Of a stretch of DNA of 64,000 bases, positions 28,366 through 37,764 are shown piece after piece; position 1 is the stretch's first letter; each line of letters opens with the position of its first letter. A program made the position numbers and the translations under genes. The stretch is from Faecalibacterium sp. I3-3-89 (lineage in GTDB: Bacteria; Bacillota; Clostridia; Oscillospirales; Ruminococcaceae): assembly GCF_023347275.1 (NCBI RefSeq), contig NZ_CP094468.1, forward strand, positions 1 through 64,000. The letters are read 5' to 3'. The notes below the pieces were generated by a model. The model did not search any database. It was not told where the DNA came from and saw only the letters and a list, made by a program, of their open reading frames with translations.

Positions 28366-29133
28366 TTATACAGCTCCATAGATGCCGTGGACGGAGACTT
28401 CGCCGGTAAAGACCCTCTCCTCGCCGCTGTCGGTGCGGACGATGAGCTGGCCGTCGGCGTCCACGTCGATGGCCGTGCCGCTGCCCAGCTCCCCGCCCGG
28501 CAGGTCGAAGGTGACGTGACGGCCCAGATTGATGCAGGCGGCCTTATACTCCTCCCGGAACGGCGCGAAGCCCTCCCGTGCGAAGGTGTAGAGGGGGCGG
28601 TCGAAGCCGAAATCGGTCAGTGCCTCGGCCAGCCACTGGGGGTCGGCGTCGAGGTCTACCGCTGCACCCTGCAGCTCCAGCGAGGTGCCGTTGGGCAGGT
28701 CGGCGGCGTCGAAATAGTTCTGGGGCTGGGCCAGATTGATGCCGATGCCGCAGACGATGCCCCGCCCCTGCATCTGGTAGCCGTAGCTCACGCTCTCGCA
28801 GAGGATGCCCACGATCTTCTTGCCGTTCAGCAGCAGGTCGTTGGGCCATTTGATCTGGCAGTCCACGCCGTAGCGCCGGGCCAGCTGCTCACGGACAGCG
28901 AGGCTGGCCAGCAGCGGCAGGGTGGCAGGCTGGGCCAGCGGCTCCCGGATGACTGCGGTGTAATAGAGGGCGCGGCCCTCTGCGTTTACCCAGCTGCGGC
29001 CCAGACGGCCCCGGCCTGCGGTCTGGTTGGTGGTGTACACCGCGCCCACCGGGCCGAACTCCTCGAAATGCTCTTTTGCGTAGGCGTTGGTGCTGCCGCA
29101 CTCGGACAGCCAGCGCACCTCATTGATGCTCAT
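28366..29133 (-). CDS. birA: Biotin--[acetyl-CoA-carboxylase] ligase
   Basis: Attaches biotin to carboxylase carrier domains. The 255-residue protein has the ligase motifs STNAYAKE, TNQTAGRGRLGRSW, the KWPNDLLLNGKKIVGILCES block and GIGINLAQ, with a C-terminal SH3-like domain (GSGTAIDVDADGQLIVRTDSGEE). There is no N-terminal helix-turn-helix, so it is monofunctional and not the repressor type. ATG 29133 overlaps the upstream stop in ATGA. Confidence 0.92.
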   Translation of the reverse strand: MSINEVRWLSECGSTNAYAKEHFEEFGPVGAVYTTNQTAGRGRLGRSWVNAEGRALYYTAVIREPLAQPATLPLLASLAVREQLARRYGVDCQIKWPNDLLLNGKKIVGILCESVSYGYQMQGRGIVCGIGINLAQPQNYFDAADLPNGTSLELQGAAVDLDADPQWLAEALTDFGFDRPLYTFAREGFAPFREEYKAACINLGRHVTFDLPGGELGSGTAIDVDADGQLIVRTDSGEERVFTGEVSVHGIYGAV

Positions 29134-29621
29134 GCCTTGGGTACCTCTTTGTGCTCGTGGCCCACCACCTTGCCGTCGGCAAGGGTCAGGATGCCGTAGG
29201 TGTTGGGGCCGGTGTAGCACCGGCCGCAGGAGCCGGGATTGAACAGGAACACATCGCCCCGCTGCTCGGCCACCGGGACGTGGGTGTGGCCGAAGAGGGC
29301 GACGTTCGCGCCCCGGGCCGCTGCGGCGTCGGATAGCGTGTCGAGGTCGTATTTCACTCCGTACATATGGCCGTGGGTGTAGAAGACGACCACCCCATCA
29401 AAGGCCGCAAGCCCGTCCAGCGGTTCCAGTGCACCAAAATCGCAGTTTCCGGCCACGGCGTAGGCCCGGAGCCGGGGGTAAAGGGTCAGCGTCTGCTCGA
29501 GGTCGCGCAGGCCGTCGCCCAGAAAGATCAGGGCGTCGATGTGGTCGGCCTCGGCCTTCAGGATGTGCTCGAGGGCCAGACGGTTGCTGTGGCTGTCGCT
29601 CAGGATCAGAAGTTTCGTCAC
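29130..29621 (-). CDS. YfcE/MJ0936-family metallophosphoesterase
   Basis: 163-residue calcineurin-like phosphoesterase with motifs LILSDSHSN (metal site), FLGDG, GNCD, YTHGHMYG and FGHTHVP in the expected order. Members hydrolyse phosphodiesters in vitro; the cellular substrate is unknown. Translationally coupled to birA by a four-base overlap. Confidence 0.88.
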   Translation of the reverse strand: MTKLLILSDSHSNRLALEHILKAEADHIDALIFLGDGLRDLEQTLTLYPRLRAYAVAGNCDFGALEPLDGLAAFDGVVVFYTHGHMYGVKYDLDTLSDAAAARGANVALFGHTHVPVAEQRGDVFLFNPGSCGRCYTGPNTYGILTLADGKVVGHEHKEVPKA

Positions 29622-29644
29622 GGGAAAAGGTTCCTCCTCAAATT

Positions 29645-30496
29645 TTATTCGGGGTCGCGCTGCTGCAAGGTCAGCAGTACTTTATATACTTCACTCTTGG
29701 AGTAGGGGGTGCCCTGCGCTGCGGCCTTGGCGGCGGCAGTGGGGCCGAAGCCCTGCCCGGTCAGCTCAAGCGCCCGCTGGGCGGCCTGCTCAAGGGTCAG
29801 TTCGGCTTCCGGCTCTGCAGAGACCGGCGCGCCGGCCATGACCAGCACATATTCGCCCCGCGGCTCGCTGGCGGCATAGTGGGTCTGTGCCTCGCCGAGG
29901 GTGGTCTTCCAGATCTCTTCGTGGAGCTTGGTCAGCTCGCGGCAGAGGGTGATGCTCCGCTCCGGGCCGAAGGCGTTTGCGAGGTCATCCAGCGTCGTGC
30001 GCAGTTTGTGGGGGGCTTCGTAGAAGATGACGGTGCGCTTTTCGCCCAACAGCTCGGCCAGACGCTCCTTTTTCTGCTTCCGGTTCACGGGCAGGAAGCC
30101 CTCGAACACCCAGCGGGAGGTGTCCTGTCCCGAGACGGCCAGCGCCGTCACACAGGCAGATGCCGCTGGAACAGGCACGACCTTGATGCCCCGGGCCAGC
30201 GCGTCCCGCACGATGACCTCGCCCGGGTCGGAGACGCAGGGCATACCGGCGTCGGAGCAGAGGGCGCAGCTCTCGCCCGCCTCGATGCGGCGCAGGATGC
30301 CTTCGCCCTTCTGCAATGCGTGTTCGTAGTAGCTTACCATCGGCTTTTTCAGGCCCAGATAGTTCAGCAGCCGCATGGTCACGCGGGTGTCCTCGGCGGC
30401 CACGAAGTCCGCCGCGCCAAAAGTGGCAGCGACGCGGGGCGGCATATCATCAAGGTTGCCGATGGGGGTTGCGACGATATAAAGAGTACCGGCCAT
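29645..30496 (-). CDS. rsmI: 16S rRNA (cytidine1402-2'-O)-methyltransferase
   Basis: RsmI ribose-methylates C1402 in the ribosomal P site. The 283-residue protein starts MAGTLYIVATPIGNLDDMPPR and contains AAEDTRVTMRLLNYLG, CSDAGMPCVSDPGE (usually SDAGTPGISDPG) and RTVIFYEAPHKL, all family signatures. In many Bacillota it adjoins trmN6; here a repeat element separates the two. Confidence 0.94.
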   Translation of the reverse strand: MAGTLYIVATPIGNLDDMPPRVAATFGAADFVAAEDTRVTMRLLNYLGLKKPMVSYYEHALQKGEGILRRIEAGESCALCSDAGMPCVSDPGEVIVRDALARGIKVVPVPAASACVTALAVSGQDTSRWVFEGFLPVNRKQKKERLAELLGEKRTVIFYEAPHKLRTTLDDLANAFGPERSITLCRELTKLHEEIWKTTLGEAQTHYAASEPRGEYVLVMAGAPVSAEPEAELTLEQAAQRALELTGQGFGPTAAAKAAAQGTPYSKSEVYKVLLTLQQRDPE

Positions 30497-30540
30497 GATG
30501 GACCTCCATTTTTACGATAAGACGATGTTTGGTTGGTTGT

Positions 30541-31134
30541 CGCGCTTGTGGCGCGGGGGTAGAGCGCGATTACGCGAGGCTAAGTTCTCTTTTGCGTGCC
30601 AAAAGAGAACCAGAAAAGCACCCGCTACTTTCGAGGCGCGGGAGGCACGAGAAAGGGGCTGCTCGCCCCTTTCAGACCCCAAAGGAGTTGTCGAAACGGA
30701 AAAAAGCTAGCCGCTGCGCTAAACGCTTTTTTCTCGTTTCTCCGACTTGCTGCTTCGCAGCTGGTGTTACGTTTTTGCAGGGCGTGAAGTTCAGCGACGA
30801 CGTGAAATCATCGGCGGAGCCGTAAATAGGAGAAGCACAAAAAATGCGTTTAGCGCAGCGGCTAGCATTTTTGGGCTTCGACTTCTTCTTTAGGTTTGTT
30901 AAGGGCGAGCAGCCCTTAACTCGTTGCGGGGAGAGTGGAGTCCAGAGGTAGGGAGGGGGGAGTCGAAACACCCCTCCCTACCTCTGGCCCGCGCGGAGCG
31001 CAAGCCACTTGACCGAAAGAAAAAACTTAATCCGCGCTACCAGCGCGAGAACCATTTCTGGTTCTCTTTTGGCACGCAAAAGAGAACATTAGCCTTAATG
31101 AAAAAGCGCTCTAAACCCGCGCCACCAGCGCGCG
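30541..31134. mobile_element. Inverted-repeat element without cargo (copy 2)
   Basis: About 590 bases between rsmI and trmN6. The ends form imperfect inverted repeats of about 78 bases: left CGCGCTTGTGGCGCGGG then GTAGAGCGCGATTACGCGAGG; right end complement CGCGCGCTGGTGGCGCGGG then TTTAGAGCGC. Both arms end in the palindrome GTTCTCTTTT-GCGTGCC-AAAAGAGAAC. The middle holds the hairpin CCAGAGGTAGGGAGGGG / CCCCTCCCTACCTCTGG (30940-30988). No protein gene is credible. I see no target-site duplication. Confidence 0.7.
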
Positions 31135-31159
31135 AACTCACCTGACAGAAAACTCAGCT

Positions 31160-31855
31160 TTACCGTTTCACCGCTGGCGCAGCGGAACCATACATCGCCG
31201 CGCCAGCGGTGATGAGCACATCCGGCTCAATGCGCAGACCGGTGCGGCGGTTCTTCTGGGCCTCCACGAGGAAGAGCCACGGTGCGGCGTCGGGCCGGTT
31301 TTTTACGAAAGCCAGCCGCTTCGGCTCGAGACGGTGTGCCCGCAGCACCGCCAGCACCTCGGCCAGCCGCTCGGGCCGGTGGCAGAGCGCAAGCCTGCCG
31401 CCGTCCTTCAGCAGACGGAAGCCGCAGGCGCAGACGTCCTCGAGGGTGCAGTCCGTCTCGTGGCGGGCCGTAGCCCGGCCTGCCTTGGCGCTCTGGGGCC
31501 CGGCGGCAAAATAGGGCGGGTTGCAGGCGCAGACGTCGAACTGCCCCTCTCCCTCCCGGAAAGAGCGCAGGTCGGCGAGGTGCGGCGTGATGTGGCCGAT
31601 GCCCTGCTCTGCGACGGCCTGCTGCAAGAGCGCACTGGCCTCGGGCTGCAGCTCGACGGCGGCGCAGGGGCCGCGATGCCCCCGGTCGTGCCACTCGAGG
31701 CTGACGATGCCGCAGCCCGAACACAGGTCTGCCGCCGTCTGGCTGCGCTTTGGCTCACAGAAGCGGGCCAGCAAAAGCGCATCTGAGCCGAACCGGTGGA
31801 CGGCAGAGCAGTATACTTCTGTTTTATTATACAAAATCTCGGTGGAATGTTCCAT
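31160..31855 (-). CDS. trmN6: tRNA1(Val) (adenine37-N6)-methyltransferase
   Basis: Class I SAM methyltransferase of 231 residues. It begins MEHSTEILYNKTEVYCSAVHRFGSDALLLARF, the family N-terminus, followed by the SAM motif DLCSGCGIVSL and the adenine-N6 motif CNPPYF. ATG 31855 is chosen over an upstream frame that encodes no homologous residues. Paired with rsmI in related genomes, supporting the assignment. Confidence 0.88.
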   Translation of the reverse strand: MEHSTEILYNKTEVYCSAVHRFGSDALLLARFCEPKRSQTAADLCSGCGIVSLEWHDRGHRGPCAAVELQPEASALLQQAVAEQGIGHITPHLADLRSFREGEGQFDVCACNPPYFAAGPQSAKAGRATARHETDCTLEDVCACGFRLLKDGGRLALCHRPERLAEVLAVLRAHRLEPKRLAFVKNRPDAAPWLFLVEAQKNRRTGLRIEPDVLITAGAAMYGSAAPAVKR

Positions 31856-31918
31856 ATGCCCGGCTGAAATCCTCCGACAAAATATTCTGTCCCAAAAGAT
31901 GAAAAATTTATGCAACAA

Positions 31919-31959
31919 AGAAAAGCAGCAGACCCGTACAACAGGTCTGCTGCTTTTGA
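31919..31959. terminator. Terminator after the ferredoxin gene
   Basis: AAAAGCAGCAGACC, loop, GGTCTGCTGCTTTT; on the minus strand the stem is followed by CTTTGTT. Located between ferredoxin and trmN6. Confidence 0.85.
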
Positions 31960-31989
31960 TGCGTTATTCGCGCGGCTGTCTGCTAAAAA

Positions 31990-32160
31990 TTATTCAGCAG
32001 TGATAGCGCCGGTGGGGCAAGCGCCCTCGCAAGCACCGCAATCGATGCAAGCGTCTGCGTTCACGACTGCAACGCCATTCTCAACAGCAACTGCACCAAC
32101 GGGGCAAGCGCCCTCGCAAGCGCCGCAGCCAACACATGCGTCAGAAACCTTGTGTGCCAT
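31990..32160 (-). CDS. 2[4Fe-4S] ferredoxin
   Basis: 56-residue clostridial-type ferredoxin with two perfect cluster motifs, CVGCGACEGACP and CIDCGACEGACP, carrying electrons from enzymes such as pyruvate:ferredoxin oxidoreductase. ATG 32160 begins MAHKVSDACVGCG; the longer frame is promoter sequence. Confidence 0.96.
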   Translation of the reverse strand: MAHKVSDACVGCGACEGACPVGAVAVENGVAVVNADACIDCGACEGACPTGAITAE

Positions 32161-32258
32161 AATAGAACTCTCCTTTATCTCCCCGTGCTCAGTATTTATG
32201 AAGAAACCTGCCTCTGCACGGCTCTGGCAGACCCCTCGGAAATCATATCCTTGACTGC

Positions 32259-32287
32259 ATTCTAGCAAAGCCGTTTCAAAAAGGCAA
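32259..32287 (-). promoter_or_regulatory. Promoter of the ferredoxin gene
   Basis: Minus strand TTGCCT (32282-32287), 17-base spacer, TAGAAT (32259-32264), about 100 bases before the start codon. The rest of 32288-32450 holds AGTTAGTTTTAACAGACTAAC (32400-32420), an inverted repeat of unknown role, and part of a CTCTCAAAGACTCTGCCAG repeat. Confidence 0.65.
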
Positions 32288-32450
32288 GACTAACCGCACC
32301 CGCCCAAAAGCAAATCTTTGTTTTTTGTTGGGTTGCACAAAAGCATGGGCTAACTTTTGGAGAAATTTGAAGAGGATATTTGGCGAAAATCACGAAGTAT
32401 AGTTAGTTTTAACAGACTAACCTCTCAAAGACTCTGCCAGCACTGCCCTC

Positions 32451-33392
32451 TTATTTCTTTTCTTTTCGGCCGCAGCCGGGGCAGGACGGCGCGCCGTCGG
32501 CGCTGGCCGCAGCCACCACGGGGGCGGGGTCGCGCACGCCGGAATAATCGTCATCCGGGTCGGGGCGGCGGGGGGCGCGCTTGCCGCCGGAGACATACTC
32601 ACAGACGCTCACCTTGTAGTACCGGGGCGCGAAAGCCTCGGTGCCGCAGCGCACCCGCAGGTAGCCGGAGATGGGGTTGACCTCCAGCACGGTGCCGAGG
32701 CCGTCCGGGGTGCGGACAGTGCTGCCCACCATGGGCATGATGCTGTTCAGGTACTCGTAGGCGTTCTCCTCGTAGGCCAGACAGCACATCAGACGGCCGC
32801 AGGCGCCGCTGATCTTGGTGGGGTTGAGGGAGAGGCCCTGCTCCTTCGCCATCTTGATGGAGACGGGCTGGAAATCCTTCAAAAAGCGGCTGCAGCAGAA
32901 GGGCTGGCCGCAGATGCCGAGGCCGCCGATCATCTTGCTCTCGTCGCGCACGCCGATCTGGCGCAGCTCGATGCGGGTGTGGAAGATGCCGGCCAGATCC
33001 TTGACCAGCTCGCGGAAGTCCACACGGCCGTCGGCGGTGAAATAGAACATGATCTTGGAGCGGTCGAGGGTGTATTCGGCCTCCACCAGCTTCATTTCCA
33101 GCCCGTGGCGGGCGATGCACTCCTGACAGGTGCGGTAGGCGCGCTTCTCGTCCTCCCGGTTCTGGCGCATCCGGCGGACATCCACGCTGTCGGCCATCCG
33201 GGTGATGGGCTTGAGGGCCTTGGGCACGGCGGAGTCGGCGATCTCCTTCACGCCCTGCACCACCTCGCCGCACTCCACGCCCCGGGCCGTCTCGACGATG
33301 ACGTAATCGCCGGTCTGGATGGGGGTGTCTGCGGGGTCAAAATAATAGGTCTTGCCGTTGTCCTTGAAACGGACGGATATAACTTTTTTCAT
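32451..33392 (-). CDS. ricT: PSP1-domain protein RicT (YaaT)
   Basis: 313-residue protein beginning MKKVISVRFKDNGKTYYFDP, with the PSP1 core (ADGRVDFRELVKDLAGIFHTRIELRQIGVRDESKMIGGLGICGQPFCC) and the cysteine motifs CGQPFCCSRFL and CGRLMCCLAYE. In B. subtilis RicT/YaaT is part of the RicAFT complex, which carries Fe-S clusters and affects RNase Y processing. ATG 33392 is used because homology begins there. The C-terminal 45 residues are variable. Confidence 0.9.
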   Translation of the reverse strand: MKKVISVRFKDNGKTYYFDPADTPIQTGDYVIVETARGVECGEVVQGVKEIADSAVPKALKPITRMADSVDVRRMRQNREDEKRAYRTCQECIARHGLEMKLVEAEYTLDRSKIMFYFTADGRVDFRELVKDLAGIFHTRIELRQIGVRDESKMIGGLGICGQPFCCSRFLKDFQPVSIKMAKEQGLSLNPTKISGACGRLMCCLAYEENAYEYLNSIMPMVGSTVRTPDGLGTVLEVNPISGYLRVRCGTEAFAPRYYKVSVCEYVSGGKRAPRRPDPDDDYSGVRDPAPVVAAASADGAPSCPGCGRKEKK

Positions 33393-33652
33393 AGCATTCC
33401 TCTTTGGGGTCGTATCTGACACGGATAAGCCCGGAAAAATGGGCTGCCAGCAGTCTGTATTTTCGCTCCACAGCCCGCTTTGGGCGGGACTGTGGCTGAA
33501 ATTGCGATAAAATTCCATTCTGCATTCTAGTATAACATAATCCGGCCCGCATTTCCACGAAATAGAGCAAGAAAACAGCCGGAATCTTCCCAGCAGCCTC
33601 CGGGATAAAGATAGATTAAGGAAAGTTTTGTTAAAGATTGGCTTTGCCACTA
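33393..33652. other. Divergent region between ricT and the RND gene
   Basis: No gene seen. A minus-strand TATACT at about 33527-33532 may serve ricT. Otherwise nothing I can support before the RND promoter at 33653. Confidence 0.5.
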
Positions 33653-33680
33653 TTGCAAGAGGGGCGGCCTCGTGTATAAT
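33653..33680 (+). promoter_or_regulatory. Promoter of the RND transporter gene
   Basis: TTGCAA (33653-33658), 16-base spacer, TATAAT (33675-33680), about 95 bases before the start codon. Confidence 0.7.
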
Positions 33681-33774
33681 AGGAATGATAAGAAGAACTC
33701 AGGGGGCTGCCGTGTCTGCGGCCAGTCCCTTGCCGCGAGGCTGCGGCATAGAAAAGAGAAATGGATAGGAAATC

Positions 33775-36700
33775 ATGGAAAAATTCAGCGTCAAAAAGCC
33801 ATTCACCATCCTTGTCGCGGTCATTATGGTCCTGCTGCTGGGCTTCGTGTCCATCACGAGCTTGCAGACGAACCTTCTGCCCGACATCAGCACGCCCTAC
33901 CTCATGGTGGTCACAGTCTACCCGGGCGCCAGCCCCGAGCGCGTGGAGTCGGAAGTCTCCGACGTGATGGAAAACGCGCTGGGCACTGTGTCCGGCGTCG
34001 AGAACATCACCGCGACCTCGGCGGAGAACTACAGCCTCCTGCTCATGAAGTTTGCCGAGGGCACCGACATGAACAGCGCGATGGTCAAGACCTCGAATAA
34101 GGTGGATCAGACCGCGTCCAGCCTGCCCAGCACCTGCCTGACCCCATCCATCATCGAGTACAGCCTGAACATGAACGCTTTTATGACGGTGGCAGTCAGC
34201 CGGGAGGGCAGCGACGTCTACGACCTGTCGGACTTTGTGAATAACACCCTCTCGCCCTATGTGGGCCGTACCAGCGGCGTGTCCAGCGTTTCGGCCAACG
34301 GCCTCATCGAAAAGATGGTGCAGGTGCAGCTGAATCAGGACAAGATCGACGCGATCAACACCCGCCTGCTGGAACTCATCGACACCCAGCTGGCCGACGC
34401 CCGCGCCCAGCTCGATGACGCCGAGGCCCAGATCGCCGCGGGCCGTGCCGAGTACGAACGGCAGCTGAAAAACTTCGGCAACACGGTCTCCGACACCGTC
34501 ATGGCCCAGATGGGCACCGAGGTGGCCGACGCCGTCACTGTCGTGCGCGATCAGGCGCAGGCCCTGCTCAACAGCGTCAACCAGCTCATCGGCGTGGTCA
34601 ATGAGCCGGAGATCCAGCAGGCCCTCATCGATGTCCGTGACGGCCTGCAGCGGGTCGTGGACCAGTTCAACCAGACCGGTATGCGGGACATCGACTCCCT
34701 TATCGAGATCGTGGGCGAGCTGCGCGACATCACCGATAAGCTCACCGCAGCCCTGCAGGAGCTGCAGGGCCGTCTGGGCACCAGCGACGGCAGCGTCTCC
34801 GACCTTGCCGACGAGCTGGAGGTGTCCAGCAGCCTGAGCACCATCTACAATACGCTGGATCAGGTCATCAAGGCCATGGACAATGTACCCGGCCTGATGA
34901 ACCAGTTCTCGGTCGCTCTGGGTACCTATTCCAGCCAGCAGCTCAGCGCCTATATGCAGTTCACCGAGGCCCGGGAGAAGCTGAAGGACTATGAGAACCA
35001 GCTGGAAGATGCAAAGCGGCTCTACGAGGACACCAAGGAAAAGGCCTTGGCCAGCGCCGATGTGGCAAAGCAGCTGGACATCAAGACCCTCGCCCAGCTC
35101 ATCTACGCCCAGAACTTCTCGATGCCTGCCGGTTACGTCGCCGACAAGGACGGCCAGTCGTGGCTGCTGAAGGTCGGTGAGGAGTACGACAGCGTCTCGG
35201 ACATCGAGGGCGCTCTTCTGCTCCACGTCGAGGGCTTCGGCGATGTCCGCCTCTCCGACGTGGCCGATGTGGCCGTCATCGACAACTCTGAGGCCAGCTA
35301 CACCCGCCTGAACGGCGAGCGGGCCGTGGTGCTGAAAATTTTCCGCAACGCCACCTCCAGCGCCAGCAGCGTCTCGGACGGCTGCCTGAACGCCTTCAAG
35401 GAGATGCAGGCCCAGTATCCCGACCTGCACGTCGTCGTCCTGTCCAATCAGGGCAACTACATCACCATCATCGTCAACAGCATCATCAGCAGTATGCTGG
35501 TGGGCGCTGCGCTGGCCATTATCGTGCTGGCCATCTTCCTCAAGGACATCAAGCCCACCCTCGTGGTCGGCGTCAGCATCCCGCTGTCCGTCCTGTTCGC
35601 CGTCGTGCTGATGTACTTCACCGGCCTCGACATGAACATCATGACGCTGGCGGGCCTGTCGCTGGGCGTCGGTATGCTGGTGGACAACTCGGTGGTCGTC
35701 ATCGAGAACATCTACCGTCTGCGTAGCCGGGGCGTGCCGGCGGCCCGCGCCGCCGTACAGGGCGCCCGTCAGGTGAGTATGTCGGTGGTGGCTTCCACCC
35801 TCACCTCGGTCTGCGTCTTCCTGCCTGTGGTGTTCTCCTCCGGCACGGTGCGCAGCCTGCTGGAACCCATGTCCTTGTGCATCGGCTACTGCCTGATGGC
35901 CTCCCTCATCGTGGCCGTCACGGTCGTGCCTGCTGCTGCCTCTACAGTTCTGAAAAAGGCCGAGCCGAAGCGGCTGGTCTGGTTCGAGAAGATCCAGGAT
36001 AAATACGCCCACAGCCTCGAGTGGTGCTTACAGCACCGCGCCCTGCCGCTGGTGGCGGCGGTCGTGCTGCTGGCCTTCTGCGGCTGGAAGGTCTTCTCCA
36101 TGGGCGTCGTCCTCCTGCCGGAGATTTCCAGCAATGAGGCCACCATCGCCCTCTCCACCGACGACGATCTGACCAAGGAAGAGTCCTACGGCGTGGCCGG
36201 ACAGGTCGTGGAGGCCGTCATGGCCGTGGACGGCGTGGAAGAGGTGGGCGTCACCACTGACACCACTGTGGCCGGCATCGACATCGGCCAGCTGGGCCTG
36301 CCCAGCGCCATCACCGACCTGCTGAGCGCCGCCAACAGCTACGGCAGCTATCAGTTCAACGTCATGCTGGACGAGTCTCTCTCCTCCACCCAGATCGCCG
36401 CTGCGGAGCAGGCCCTGAACGATGCGGTGGCCAGCGTCGAAAAGTGCACCGGCACCGTCGAGATCAGCGGAATGCAGGATCTCACCAGCCAGCTCAGCAG
36501 CGGCCTCTCCGTCAAGATCTACGGCCCCGACGCCGAGACCATCACCGCACTGAGCGACAAGGTCGTCCAGATGGTCAACGACACCGAGGGCTTTGCCAAC
36601 GCGGGCACCGGCCTCGGTCAGGGCGATGCGACCATCAATCTGGACATCGACCGTGACAAGGTCCGCGCCTACGGCCTGACCGTCGCGCAGGTCTATCAGC

Positions 36701-37701
36701 AGATCGCCGCCAAGCTCACCACCACCACCACGGCGGAGACCCCCGTCACCGTGGACGGCTCCACCATGAAGGTCCAGATCAGTGACAACCTTGACCCTGT
36801 GACCAAGGAAAACATGATGGACATCACCTTTACCACCAGCGTGATGGACGCCACCGGCACCATCACCACCGGCACCTGCACGCTGGGCGACATCGCCAGC
36901 TGGTCCACCGGCACCGCCCCCGACTCCATCACCAGCGAGAACCAGACCCGCTACATCACGGTGTCTGCCGACACGCTGGACGGCTACAACACCACCGTCC
37001 AGTCCCGCGTGCTCCAGAAGAAACTGGACGCCTTCGCCCTCTCCGACGAGATGCCCGAGGGCTGCTCCTTCTCGCTGGGCGGCGAGTCCTCCACCGTCAA
37101 CCTGATGGTCGAGGAGATGGTGCAGTGGATGGCGCTGGCCCTCCCCTTCGTCTATCTGGTCATGGTGGCGCAGTTCCAGAGCCTGCTGTCCCCCTTCATC
37201 GTCCTGTTCACGGTGCCGCTGGCCTTCACCGGCGGCCTGCTGGGTATGCTGCTCACCGGCCAGCAGCTGACCATGATCTCCCTGATGGGCTTCATCGTCC
37301 TGATGGGCACCGTCGTCAACAACGGCATCGTCTTCGTGGACTACGCCAACCAGCTGCGTCTGGGCGGCATGGAGCGCCGTGCGGCCCTCGTCGCCACCGG
37401 CAAGACCCGTATGCGCCCCATCCTGATGACGACGCTGACGACGGTTCTGGCCATGCTGCAGATGGTGTTCAGCAACGACATGGCGAGCCAGCTCATGAGC
37501 GGCATGGCCATCGTCATCATCTGCGGCCTGAGCTATGCCACCCTGATGACCCTGTACATCGTGCCCCTCCTCTACGACATCCTCTTCAAGAAGCCGCCGC
37601 TGGTGGTCGATGTGGGTGACGACGGGATGGACGACATCCCCGACGATGCCGCCGAGTATATCGCGCAGGCGAATGCTGGCAAGGCACAGACGGAGGCATG
37701 A
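33775..37701 (+). CDS. RND-family efflux transporter permease
   Basis: Proton-driven exporter of the AcrB/SwrC type, 1308 residues. It begins FSVKKPFTILVAVIMVLLLGFVSI with the first transmembrane helix, followed by LLPDISTPYLMVVTVYPGASPERVESEVSDVMENAL, the usual porter-domain start. The two clusters of helices carry IFLKDIKPTLVVGVSIPLSVLFAVVLMYFTGLDMNIMTLAGLSLGVGMLVDNSVVVIENIYR and the C-terminal repeat. About 230 residues (roughly 190-430) are inserted in the first porter domain, with long heptad-like Gln/Asp/Leu stretches that look like coiled coil. No membrane-fusion protein gene is adjacent, in keeping with single-gene RND pumps of monoderms. Confidence 0.9.
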   Translation: MEKFSVKKPFTILVAVIMVLLLGFVSITSLQTNLLPDISTPYLMVVTVYPGASPERVESEVSDVMENALGTVSGVENITATSAENYSLLLMKFAEGTDMNSAMVKTSNKVDQTASSLPSTCLTPSIIEYSLNMNAFMTVAVSREGSDVYDLSDFVNNTLSPYVGRTSGVSSVSANGLIEKMVQVQLNQDKIDAINTRLLELIDTQLADARAQLDDAEAQIAAGRAEYERQLKNFGNTVSDTVMAQMGTEVADAVTVVRDQAQALLNSVNQLIGVVNEPEIQQALIDVRDGLQRVVDQFNQTGMRDIDSLIEIVGELRDITDKLTAALQELQGRLGTSDGSVSDLADELEVSSSLSTIYNTLDQVIKAMDNVPGLMNQFSVALGTYSSQQLSAYMQFTEAREKLKDYENQLEDAKRLYEDTKEKALASADVAKQLDIKTLAQLIYAQNFSMPAGYVADKDGQSWLLKVGEEYDSVSDIEGALLLHVEGFGDVRLSDVADVAVIDNSEASYTRLNGERAVVLKIFRNATSSASSVSDGCLNAFKEMQAQYPDLHVVVLSNQGNYITIIVNSIISSMLVGAALAIIVLAIFLKDIKPTLVVGVSIPLSVLFAVVLMYFTGLDMNIMTLAGLSLGVGMLVDNSVVVIENIYRLRSRGVPAARAAVQGARQVSMSVVASTLTSVCVFLPVVFSSGTVRSLLEPMSLCIGYCLMASLIVAVTVVPAAASTVLKKAEPKRLVWFEKIQDKYAHSLEWCLQHRALPLVAAVVLLAFCGWKVFSMGVVLLPEISSNEATIALSTDDDLTKEESYGVAGQVVEAVMAVDGVEEVGVTTDTTVAGIDIGQLGLPSAITDLLSAANSYGSYQFNVMLDESLSSTQIAAAEQALNDAVASVEKCTGTVEISGMQDLTSQLSSGLSVKIYGPDAETITALSDKVVQMVNDTEGFANAGTGLGQGDATINLDIDRDKVRAYGLTVAQVYQQIAAKLTTTTTAETPVTVDGSTMKVQISDNLDPVTKENMMDITFTTSVMDATGTITTGTCTLGDIASWSTGTAPDSITSENQTRYITVSADTLDGYNTTVQSRVLQKKLDAFALSDEMPEGCSFSLGGESSTVNLMVEEMVQWMALALPFVYLVMVAQFQSLLSPFIVLFTVPLAFTGGLLGMLLTGQQLTMISLMGFIVLMGTVVNNGIVFVDYANQLRLGGMERRAALVATGKTRMRPILMTTLTTVLAMLQMVFSNDMASQLMSGMAIVIICGLSYATLMTLYIVPLLYDILFKKPPLVVDVGDDGMDDIPDDAAEYIAQANAGKAQTEA

Positions 37702-37718
37702 CTTCATATCGTTGTGCG

Positions 37719-37752
37719 AAAGAGACTGCCGTGATGCGGCGGTCTCTTTTTT
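37719..37752 (+). terminator. Terminator after the RND gene
   Basis: AAAGAGACTGCCG, loop TGATG, CGGCGGTCTCTTTTTT, 18 bases past the stop. Confidence 0.9.
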
Positions 37753-37764
37753 GTGGTGGGGCGA

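Noticed and set aside
36028-37707. 559-residue and other long frames opposite the RND gene
   Set aside because: Antisense shadows without ribosome sites or recognisable domains.
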